Source: Moniliophthora roreri (Eukaryota; Basidiomycota; Agaricomycetes; Agaricales; Marasmiaceae). Taken from it: a stretch of 64,000 bases of DNA. The stretch spans positions 930,001 through 994,000 of the forward strand of contig LATX02000189.1 in the NCBI GenBank assembly GCA_001466705.2, read 5' to 3'. Positions within the stretch are counted from its first letter, which is position 1; each line of letters starts with the position of its first letter. This document shows positions 54,633 to 64,000 of this stretch, one piece after another. Below the pieces are notes generated by a model. It was not told where the DNA came from and searched no databases. It saw only the letters and a program-made list of their open reading frames with translations. A program made the translations under genes and the position numbers.

Positions 54633-57458
54633 ATGGCCCCCAATCCTCAGCAGTTTGAATCAGTCCCCTCTGCGGCTGTCAGGCGTCGTCTTTCGTCAAC
54701 GGTAGCACCGAAGCAGAAGCCCAATGTCATCCCTGCTTACACCAGTCTCACCGTGCATTTTTATATCGTTTGTTTCGCGATAATATCTCTGATCTGATTG
54801 CGATTCTAGCCGATGTGGGCAGGTATTGCTGGAAGCCCTGTCAATAACAATACTCAGTTTGAGATCGCCATCTCCATCCACGATTCCGTCTACAACACCG
54901 ACTTTACGTCCCTAGTGCTTCCATGGGCTCCTGGTAACCTGGAGAAGACTGCGAAGGTTCTCGAGGGAAAGGTTCTCGAGATCCTACGCAAGTTCTCTAA
55001 TGAGCACTTGTGCAAGTTCCTCGGCGCTGGTGTCACCCTCTCCTTGCTGAAGGAGGTATGGTCGATGTCGACTGCTAACATTCATCCAGATACTGACATC
55101 TTCCAAGGCACCTAACCTCTCTACGCGTCTTTGGCTTGACATGGATATCGTGCCAATCGTCTTCAACATCAAGCCCTTCCACACTGATTCGGCAACCCGA
55201 CCCAATATTAAACACAGAATCTCCTCCACAACTGGCTCGTATGTTCCTTCTGGCGCTGAGACACCCACGGTGTACATCGATTCTGCACAGGTTGCTCAGC
55301 ATGCCCCTCATCTCGGAGTCGGCGTTTCTGGCAAGCTTCCCATTCCCCGTACTCTCGATGAACAAGCTGATTCGGCGGCTCGCAAGTGTCTCGGATATTA
55401 CGGTCCTAACAATAACCCACGTCTTACGATCGGGCCCCGCAATCAAGTAACGGTTGATGCTGGCGGTAAAATCCATCTCATAGATGACTTGGAAGAGTAC
55501 AGAAAAACTGTTGGTGCCGGGTATGTGAACTCTGACGTTTTGATGGTGTCACCTCAGACTAAATCCTATCTCCCGTGCTTCTCACAGGACTTGGAATGCG
55601 GTCAATAAGCTTGCCGATGAGTTGCGAGAAAGGAACATCAAAATAGGCTTCTTCTCATCAACCCCTCAAGGAGGTAATTCATCTATGTTATCTTTTTTGT
55701 GGAAATGATTTCTGATGCAGGGTACGATCTATCGTCCTCCAGGTGGTGTTGCCTTGGTGTGTGGCGTTACTTTTTCTATATTGTCTTTATGGCTGATGGC
55801 TGCACGCAGATGAGACATGCGTTGATTAGGTTCCTTACCTTGCTTGACGTTGACGCTGCTTGGTAAGTCAATCGCCACCTCTTCGTGCGGGATTACGATC
55901 CACTCCACGCTCCCTTTTTCTTATCTCCACAACCCCACTGATCAATTGAATTTTTCTCAGGTACGTACCGAACCCCTCGCCAAGCGTGTTCAGAACTACC
56001 AAAAACAACCATAACATTCTCCAAGGCGTTGCGGCACCCGATCTTCGTCTCACTGATGAGGCCAAGGAAGCCTTCGATGCTTGGATTTTGAAGAATGGTC
56101 TTCGCTGGACAGCTGAGGGTGGTCCACTCGCCCCTGACGGTGTTGATGTGGCCTTCATCGATGATCCTCAGTGTGTTGGTCTCATCGGTGGGTAATCTCT
56201 CCTGATAATGTGTCGAATTCCATCTCACACGCAGTTTCGACAACGACAGGCCTCATCCGGAAAGTCCGACCCGAACTTCCCATTATCTACCGCTCCCACA
56301 TTGAGATCCGCTCAGACTTGGTTCACATCCCTGGGTCGCCTCAAGAGGGAGTGTGGAAGCATTTGTGGAGCTACATCAAGTTGGCCGATCTGTTCATCAG
56401 TTAGTTCTTTCTCTACATACAGTAAATTTTCATTAAGGCTAACACGACTCGTACCCTAGGCCACCCCGTGAATAAGTTTGTACCCGACGATGTTCCACCT
56501 GAAAAAGTTGCACTCTTGGGTGCTGCTACTGATTGGCTCGATGGGTTGAATAAGGAGCTTGATCCTTGGGTATGCTCCTGTGACTCAAACCTCCGAGTTA
56601 TTTCTAATACATCAGTCGAATAGGATTCCTCGTTTTACATGGGCGAATTCCGCAGTCTTTGCGCTAAGGAAAAGATGAACGAGTTAAAGTGGCCTCAACG
56701 CGATTACATCATTCAGATTGCTCGCTTCGATCCAAGTAAGGGTATCCCCAACGTCGTCGACTCGTATGCTCGCTTCCGCAAACTGCTATCGAAAGACACT
56801 CCCGACGAGGAAGCTCCTCAGTTGCTCATCTGTGGTCATGGAGCCGTCGACGACCCAGATGCAAGTATCATCTACGATCAGACGATGCAGTTGATATACG
56901 GCCAGTACTCAGAGTGCGCAAAGGATATTGTTGTCATGAGGCTACCCCCCAGTGATCAATGTGAGTGTCCTTTTAATCTGGATGTGGGTTAGACTAACAC
57001 TGTTTCTGCTAGTGTTGAACGCACTCATGTCTAACGCTCGCATCGCCCTTCAACTTTCCACTCGTGAAGGTTTCGAAGTCAAGGTTTCTGAAGCCATCCA
57101 CACTGGTATCCCCATTATCGCCTCTCGTACCGGCGGTATCCCGCTCCAGGTTGAGCACGGCAAATCTGGATACCTTTGCGAGCCCGGAGACAACGCAGCT
57201 GTTGCCCAACACCTCTACGACCTTGTTAGTGACGAAGCTCTCCACAAGAAGATGAGCGAGTATGCCAAGTCACATGTGTCCGATGAGGTTGGTACCGTCG
57301 GTAACGCTGCTGCTTGGTTGTACCTCGCCGTTATGTATACCCGTGGCGTCAAGCTTCAACCCAATGGGGCTTGGCTCAACGACATGCTTCGTGCTGAAAC
57401 GGGCGAGCCTTATCTCGAGGGAGAACCCAGGCTTCCTCGTGTCAAGGTCGAGAGTTGA
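54633..57458 (+). CDS. Trehalose phosphorylase (retaining, GT4 family)
   Basis: This enzyme reversibly converts trehalose and phosphate to glucose and alpha-glucose-1-phosphate and is the main trehalose-handling enzyme in many mushrooms. The model from ATG 54633 has ten or so introns and about 735 residues. Matches include NTQFEIAISIHDSVYNTDF, LWLDMDIVPIVFNIKPFHTD, NHNILQGVAAPDLRLTDEA, LRWTAEGGPLAPDGVDVAFI, YRSHIEIRSDLVHIPGSPQE, LFISHPVNKFVPDDVPPEKV, and FDPSKGIPNVVDSYARFR. The C-terminal Rossmann domain has ALQLSTREGFEVKVSEAIHT and SRTGGIPLQVEHGKSGYLCE, the GT4 donor-site motif with the catalytic Glu context. One 3' splice site (before GLIRKVRPELP) was chosen to keep length with the family. 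Intact. Confidence 0.95.
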
Positions 57459-57566
57459 AATGTGATTTTGGGGTGTATTCCTGCTTGCACACTCACTCAA
57501 AATTTTCTTGTAAAGTAGACGCGTGTAGATCTCTGTACTAGTATATAACTTGCTCAGACAATAAAC

Positions 57567-57941
57567 ATGATGCTAGACGATCGGGTTCATGACGGGATTT
57601 GCGTTGTGATTTCGCGTCGCGTCACAAACCCGCTCTTCCTCCTTGCCTTCGCTTACCAATTGCACCCGTTTCGACAGCAAAACCAAGGAAACCTCGAAGG
57701 TCGAAAGCCCAACGTGAAGCCCTTAAAAAGGCGCTCGCAAGTCGCTGGAAGCCGCGCGACTTGAATGTTCCACCCTCCTACATACGAGGAGCTAATCGCC
57801 ATCAATGAGAAGCTAGAGAAGAGGAATGAAAAGCTGGAAGATATGTTGGACAAGACACGAGAACGGCTCAAAGAAGTCGAGAAGGAACTAGGGAATGAGA
57901 AGGCGAGGGCAAGGAGCACGGGGAGGAGGTATCTAGAGTGA
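57567..57941 (+). pseudogene. Possible broken small coiled-coil gene
   Basis: Two frames carry parts that look like one protein. One frame (57,680-57,770) reads KPRKPRRSKAQREALKKALA, then SRWKPRDLNV. The next frame, opening with ATG 57765, reads MFHPPTYEELIAINEKLEKR, continues as a heptad-rich coiled coil (KLEDMLDKTRERLKEVEKEL) and stops at 57939-57941. The frames meet near 57,765-57,790 and would be continuous only if about four bases were absent. Alternatives: an independent 58-codon ORF, a splice event I did not find, or a sequencing error. It lies 100 bases after the trehalose phosphorylase stop. No function is assigned. Confidence 0.35.
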
Positions 57942-59246
57942 TTACAATGTCATGATATTGGTATGTGCTTTCCTGACCCACGAATACTTCTCTTCCCTCA
58001 TAATTCAGTATCTAGACGCGCCTTTTGGAAGCTGAAAAGATTTCTGAGGAATCTTTGTGATTGCGTCCACTTGCGCGTCCAATACTGTACCCATACTTGT
58101 ATCATTCTACTTTCGTGTCCATTGTTGACTACCGCATATCCATTCTTCTGTTTTCTACGAGCTTCTGATGTATGGGTATATCTTGAATTTCCTCTAAGCT
58201 TCGCACGACATTCACTTGGGCTTTGCTTTGGCCGAAACCTATCCTTCATAATCGAGGTCTGTACCCTGTTGGAACCAACCTCATTTTTTAATATCACTTG
58301 TCGTCAATCATACGTTGAATAGAAATTCAGCTCTCAAAGATGAAGAAGTGAAACGATGATCGTATTCAATTTCAACAGGGTATAGATAGGTTACGACATT
58401 GGTGTGTACATGCATGTAAGCTCTGCTATGGTATTCTAGAACTAGAAGTTGAACGACGTGTCGCTCAGTTCCCATCGTTGCGGCACAAGAGGAAACATGC
58501 AATAGCCAATATTCTTTGCCCATTACACGAACCAGAATTTGGGTCCGGTCTGCACTGGTATCGGTAGATAGGACACCGACGCGTCGGAAGTAGTTCAGAA
58601 ATGGAAGAACGCATCACATACCAATTGAAGGCGACGGGGTCGAGTGTGCTACCAAACTTGCCTGGTGTGCAAGGGTTTTGGTTGGTTGCAGCAGTACTGG
58701 CAGTCGAGTATGTATACTAGGGGGACACCGTGCCCGACGCCCGTATATACAGTGGTGACGGTTACGGCTAAATGGCTGTCATATCTGTACCGTATCGGCC
58801 GTACATACGGGAAAGCTCTAATTGGTGGAAAGCAGAGAAGGTGGCAGAGGCTAGACCGAATCGAGTGCGTGGACCACTTGAGAGATTGCAAGTAACTTGA
58901 GATTGGGATTTGAGTTTCGTGCGGGCGAAGAGGAGCCTACAGGTCATAATTCAAGGCTGCTCAAGGCCGAGGGAGTTTAGACAGGAGCATCAGACAAATC
59001 AACCTTGAAGCGTTGGCCAAGGCATTGGAGACGCTCATTGGCCGGTGTGTTTGTCAACCGCCTGTGAATCAAACAACCGCCTGCGCTTGCGCTCACCGCA
59101 GTAAACGACGTCGGGCCAATCCAAAAAGGCAGCAAAAAGATCACGAACGACAGGGATCCAAGGTTCGTATCTATTGAACCCTTGTTTGCTGTAAAAAGAG
59201 ATTCATTCACTCATCAACCTTGGTGGATTCCAACTTTTCAATTTAG
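57942..59246. other. Intergenic, upstream of NAC alpha
   Basis: 1.3 kb with no supported gene. A direct repeat CAACCGCCTG lies at 59055-59064 and 59074-59083, about 170 bases before the NAC alpha start, and may be a promoter element. A pyrimidine-rich tract ending TTTAG directly before the ATG suggests a 5' UTR intron. ORFs near 58,644-58,895 on both strands are unrecognised. Confidence 0.5.
59055..59083 (+). promoter_or_regulatory. Direct repeat in the NAC alpha promoter region
   Basis: Two copies of CAACCGCCTG, 19 bases apart start to start. The role is inferred only from position. Confidence 0.35.
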
Positions 59247-59912
<666 letters not shown>

Positions 59913-60440
59913 TTGTGTTACTGTCATTTTTGTATTGCCACTAATCAATCCATGCCGTTTTCTGGATAAAAATTATTCTATTGCTCGTTGCGAGCCTGGG
60001 CCATGTTATGTTTTCACATAACTCGCGCACAAGTGTTTCGTTCCGATGATCCATGAAGCGGCGTAGAACGAGGACACAGGGCTACAGGAAAGGCGAAAGA
60101 TTCTCATTGAACGTGATTTTACTTGCTTGGGCATTAGGCATTGTTGGATGAAAGGATGCACAGGGGTAGAAGGGTAGAATGAACCTGCGTTGAAGCTGCT
60201 TAGACGGGTGCGGGTTTATCAAGAGGAGACACGCAAGTATTTTCGGAACGGTTATTGGGTTTATCGTTCGTCCAGAAGATGCAAAGCGAAGGTGATTAGG
60301 GACTGTTTACCCGTCAAGCTCATCCTATTCTGGTCTCCCCTAGGCCGACCCAATCATCAGTTGAAAGGTTCCATTTAGATCAATACAATCATCCAGTGTT
60401 ACAAATTCATAGGGCTCTTCAATAGTGTACAACTAGTTCT
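59913..60440. other. Intergenic, convergent ends of NAC alpha and KMO
   Basis: About 530 bases between stop codons. Only short ORFs; no RNA gene or repeat seen. Confidence 0.5.
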
Positions 60441-62208
60441 TTAGACCATCTGGAATATCCACATACAAATTAACGTGAGCATTATCGCACCAAGGCACCC
60501 AACCCACGCCAAAACATTCGCCTGCCACAACGCTTTCCTTCTCACATCATTGTAGCTTATGTCCGGTCGGAACGCTACCATCGTATATAGTGGCAACCAA
60601 TGCCAATATTTTGGCTCATTCTTGTCGTACAACTCGCTGCCGAGTAACTCATTCAATACAGCGAGAGGTTTTGCCGGGCTAAGCGAGTGAAGCCACCCAT
60701 CTAGATACTTGCGAAAGAGGTACATCGGTGTCGTTACCAGGTGGCGTAACTCTATACTAATGGGGAGGAAAAAAAAAAAAAAAGAAGTCAAATACGTCAT
60801 AGAATCCAAGTTTGACGAGCAACTCACTAATTTCCCATTGCTAAATCAGTGATAGCCATAAGATCTTTGTGTCGTTCCTCAGAAAATCGCGCCAACGCCT
60901 TTGCCAGGCGTTCATCCTCCGTCCCAGTATTTTCAGAAGCTGTCACCGACTGCACATGCTCTTGATCAAATAGGATTTTCAGAACCCTTACATCTTCCAG
61001 TCCGCAATTGAGACCTTGTCCGTAGAATGGTACCATACTGTGCGCGGCATCACCCAATATAATACCTCGGCTTTTGTAGTGGTATGGATTCGCCTTTCAA
61101 TGACCTGGTCAGTCCTCAGCAGTTTACTGGGAGATATGAGACTTACTTTGGTACAGATCAGAGCGCTCCTTGGATTACATGAATAATCCCTAAGCAAGTT
61201 CTTTTCACCAATTGCTTCCAGCGCATCCGGGAAATTGGATCTAAACCATTGCAGAAACTTCTCTGGTGTTTCCAATGAGTCGAATAGGTAGGATGGTGCA
61301 AATAGGGTACAAGTGAATGTTTTGTCCCTGTTGGGCATAGCTACAAGCATGTGTGAGTGACGAGGCCATATGTGAAGGTGATTTGAGTCAAGGATAAAAG
61401 CGTTGTTGTAGCTGGCGGGCATACGGAGTTCCATGTATTCGTGTTCGATATATTCTTGTTGAAAATCCATCCTACAATAAAGGTTGAAGGGGGGCGCTGT
61501 ACGCGGACGAAGTTGGCTCACCTAACAACCTTCATCATTTCCCTCCTCACCGTCGAATAGCTTCCATCTGCACCGATACACAGATCAAACCCGACCGTCT
61601 TGCATTCTTGGACCTGATCCAGATCCTCGACAAAAATTTTCTTTTCTCCGAAATCCACGGAGCGAACTTTATGCCGGAAGAAGACCTCGATATCTCGAAT
61701 CTTACAGACTTGCTCCAATAAATCTGCGTTCAAGAAAGCGCGATCGACAGAGTTGATGCACTATTCAGCGAGGAACTAGTTTATCTACAGCATACAAGGC
61801 GATGAATTGAATTCGCCTACCTGTCCATATCTGTCATACGGCTGGCTATCCAGCCTCCCATCCATGTGGTGGACCATTCGACCTCGCATGGGAATGCTTA
61901 CATGGTTCATGAATCGTTCAGCCGCCTCGGGGTACACAGACTGTAGGGCGGCGATTCCACGGTGGGAAATGGTAAAGTTGATGGAACGCTGGCGAATGGT
62001 AGCCTGAGTAGACGGGAGGCGCAGATCTGTTGAAACGCGTCAGAATGTAAAATCAAGATGCATAAGACATACTGAGCCTACCTGCTCGGCCTTCATAAAC
62101 CGACACTTTCCAGCCACGATTAGCTAGCATGATGGCGGTCAAACAGCCCACGGGCCCTGCACCGACGACGGCGGCTTTCTTCTGGTAAGAGGAAGGTAGT
62201 GGCACCAT
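60441..62208 (-). CDS. BNA4: Kynurenine 3-monooxygenase
   Basis: This FAD enzyme hydroxylates L-kynurenine in the de novo NAD pathway, on the outer mitochondrial membrane. From ATG 62208 about six exons give about 490 residues. The Rossmann motif is [20 protein letters not shown] with VSVYEGR. Then come [20 protein letters not shown] and [11 protein letters not shown]. The sequence [17 protein letters not shown] ([20 protein letters not shown]) and [20 protein letters not shown] with NCGLEDV are the FAD and substrate motifs. The C terminus ends in a membrane anchor ([18 protein letters not shown]). The last intron carries a 15-T run (15 A at 60769-60783 on the + strand) directly before its 3' splice site. 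Confidence 0.94.
60769..60783 (+). repeat. Poly-A run (poly-T polypyrimidine tract of a KMO intron)
   Basis: About 15 consecutive A on the + strand form the polypyrimidine tract of the last kynurenine 3-monooxygenase intron on the - strand. Confidence 0.85.
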
Positions 62209-63304
62209 GGGGAGGGATCAAACGTAAAGATGTAGTTTGCCAGACGGGATGTTCGAGTTTAAATTCTCGGCACTGTGGTGTTTGCGAGCCTCGTATTTAG
62301 ATCATCATTTACACGTTGCAGTACAGCGACGGATGTGGATAGAAAGACGGGGACTAGTGCCTTGTGCGAGATAGCATGGAAGACCTTCCGTGATTCTTTA
62401 CGTTCGCCATGATCCTATTTCCTGCATAACAATGACTTTGAAACGTCTCCTCAGGGCAAAGATCGGGTGTCTGTCTCTGATTTGTGTTAGAAAAGCTGTT
62501 TGACGAGAGAAAATTGGGAGCCCAAGGAACGAAAAACCGTGACGCGAGTAGACTTTGAATGTTATGTAAATGATTCGCCTCCTAGAAGACGTCATGCGGC
62601 GGCAGAAGATGGACCCGGATTAAAGGTAAATAGTGGGAAGGATATCGAAACATTCGTATCCGTGTGGTGGCGAGGACCGAAAGCGTCAATTCGAGAGCAT
62701 CATTCTTCATCATTCCTCCTAGTAGAACTCAAGGATTAGATCACGATGCACGTCAGGACCGGCTAAGCCTCACAGTACACAATGAAATACGCCATCTCTC
62801 ACTAACGCCATGTCAAGAGGAACTCACTCCTTGCGTCAAAAGACTAGCAGATCTAAATCGAAAGGCTGAGCGCAGATAAATCTCGTCCCCCTTGTCAAAA
62901 TTCGCTCGCAAAGACAAGGAAGTTGGACACCGGCTCGTGTTCCCTTGTAGTACAGTCGTCGAGTTATTCTGCATTAATGCAGTCACTCGGGATCTGTCAA
63001 ACATCAGTATCTATGATGCCTTTTAATCGGGGCGTTACCTAGTCGGAGGCGACAAATATCCTAGTGACTAGCGCATGAAATGTCCAGAAGATTGGTAGCA
63101 CTACCGATGTTTAACGGCTACTCTGACGGTACAAGTTCGGACCTTTTCGCCTGAGGACTCATCACATCTAGAGTGCAAAAATTATCCCCAGACCGTGAAT
63201 TTCATACAGAATATACAGGATGATCTCCTGATTGCTGTGTCAATTTCCGGAGCATTTGGGCAACTAGGAATGGACACGAACCAATCCTTGCTATGTGATC
63301 TCTA
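62209..63304. other. Intergenic between KMO start and coiled-coil gene end
   Basis: 1.1 kb upstream of KMO. Small ORFs on both strands are unrecognised and unsupported by splice patterns. A further last exon of the coiled-coil gene (to about 63,196) is possible. No RNA gene seen. Confidence 0.45.
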
Positions 63305-64000
63305 TCACCTGTTCCGAGCCCTCAACACTTCCACCATCGCCTTCATTTCTTCCAGCTCATCTCTTAGCTCCATATTTTGTTGTCGCAACTTCTTTACAGT
63401 CCTGTCTACGCTTTCATCTTCAGGTTCAGGGGGAGGCGTCGGGATTGAGGGTCGGGATATTTGCGCTTTCAAAACCTCGATGCGTTTTCTTTGCGTTCTG
63501 CAGACAATGAATGTGAAGAAACCGGAGATACACGACGGGACGTACTCGATCGTGTGCTCTTGATCATGACCACTCTCGTATAATGCTTGCACGCGCATTT
63601 CAAGCTGTTTCATTCGACTCCGAAGATCCTCCATCTCCTCTTTGCGCTCGTTAAACCGCGTGAAATCTGCTTCCCTGGTAACGTTCAGCTCGGGTCCGCA
63701 AAGAATGATAGCAAGACATGTACCATAGAGTTCTTGTCACCTCGTAGTCCGAAATCTGTTTTTCATATGTATTCAAGCGATCAATTTTGTGCTGACTAGC
63801 CTTCTTCTCCGTTTGCAGGCGAGAGACGTCTTGAGAGGCTTCGTTCAAAAGTTTTTCTTGTGCCTTGAAGAGCGCCTATGAGCCAGTCAGATACTGGAAC
63901 CGAAGGAGTATTGACTGGAGGCCGCACCTCAAGCTCATTATACCCACGTCGCAACGTTGCCGCTTCCCTCAACCAATCCCTTTTCTCCTCTCTCAATTCC
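63305..64000 (-). CDS. Coiled-coil protein, C-terminal part
   Basis: The gene enters from beyond base 64,000 on the minus strand. Exons read ELREEKRDWLREAATLRRGY, ALFKAQEKLLNEASQDVSRL, EKKASQHKIDRLNTYEKQIS, ADFTRFNERKEEMEDLRSRM and LDERV-free heptads MKQLEMRVQALYESG, then RIEVLKAQISRPSIPTPPPE and VKKLRQQNMELRDELEEMKA with the end RARNR at 63305. Heptad repeats are clear throughout. A last intron at AG|GTGATAG may lead to one more short exon. Partners and function are not recognisable from this part. Confidence 0.7.

Noticed and set aside
56160..56290. Insertion of VSTTT in trehalose phosphorylase
   Set aside because: Using the 3' splice site a few bases further (after ACGACAG) removes the insertion and restores family length.
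58644..58895. Overlapping ORFs on both strands near 58.7 kb
   Set aside because: No recognisable protein character or splice pattern, and they mirror each other.

Overview
The window is nuclear DNA of a filamentous basidiomycete, most likely a mushroom-forming agaricomycete. The evidence is the density of genes (about 31 in 64 kb), the many short introns (roughly 45-65 bases, GT..AG with a few GC..AG), and the gene set: a retaining trehalose phosphorylase of the mushroom type, a fungal PhoD-like phosphatase, a fungal protoglobin and a fungal kynurenine 3-monooxygenase. No transposon, rRNA, tRNA or CRISPR-like array was seen. Gene models were built by reading exons through splice sites so that conserved protein motifs stay in frame; single splice sites can be wrong by a few codons.

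Layout. 0-6.4 kb: 3' part of an EI24-like membrane protein (+), a mitochondrial folate/FAD-type carrier (-), tRNA-splicing endonuclease subunit Sen34 (-), and divergent from it the cyclase-associated protein CAP (+). 6.7-18 kb: four + strand genes: PhoD-like phosphatase, protoglobin, an E2 ubiquitin-conjugating enzyme and a very large Ser/Pro-rich protein of unknown role. 18-19.4 kb: a gap with no supported gene. 19.4-32.6 kb: BTB protein (-), N-terminal glutamine amidase (+), ATP synthase assembly factor Atp12 (-), mismatch repair MSH3 (+), Pol5 (-) and an uncharacterised protein (-). 33-39.7 kb: HSP90 with heat-shock elements, a small orphan gene and phosphoserine aminotransferase. 39.7-52 kb: TRAPPII subunit Trs130/TRAPPC10 (-), cap-binding CBP20 (+), an RRM protein (-), SNRNP27 (+), eIF1 (-), a Fyv7-like rRNA processing factor (+), PP4 regulatory subunit 2 (-) and a PAP2 lipid phosphatase (+). 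52.5-64 kb: TFIIB-type factor (-), trehalose phosphorylase (+), a possible broken small coiled-coil gene, NAC alpha (+), kynurenine 3-monooxygenase (-), and the 3' part of a coiled-coil protein (-) running off the end.

Most are housekeeping genes, not a pathway cluster, but the arrangement is notable. Many neighbours are head-to-head with only 54-195 bases between start codons (shared promoters), and several are tail-to-tail with 35-56 bases between stops. The stretch 44.3-48.7 kb is rich in RNA and translation factors (CBP20, RRM protein, SNRNP27, eIF1, Fyv7).

The most unusual signal is not a gene: a roughly 2.5 kb CpG desert (about 7,800-10,290), with a 775-base core that has no CpG at all. 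It covers most of the PhoD-like gene, which still reads as an intact protein. Other points: a HSP90 start codon split by an intron, six GC-AG introns, an E2 with HPG in place of HPN, a protoglobin with a cysteine-bearing N-terminal extension, and a 16-base inverted repeat upstream of an orphan gene.
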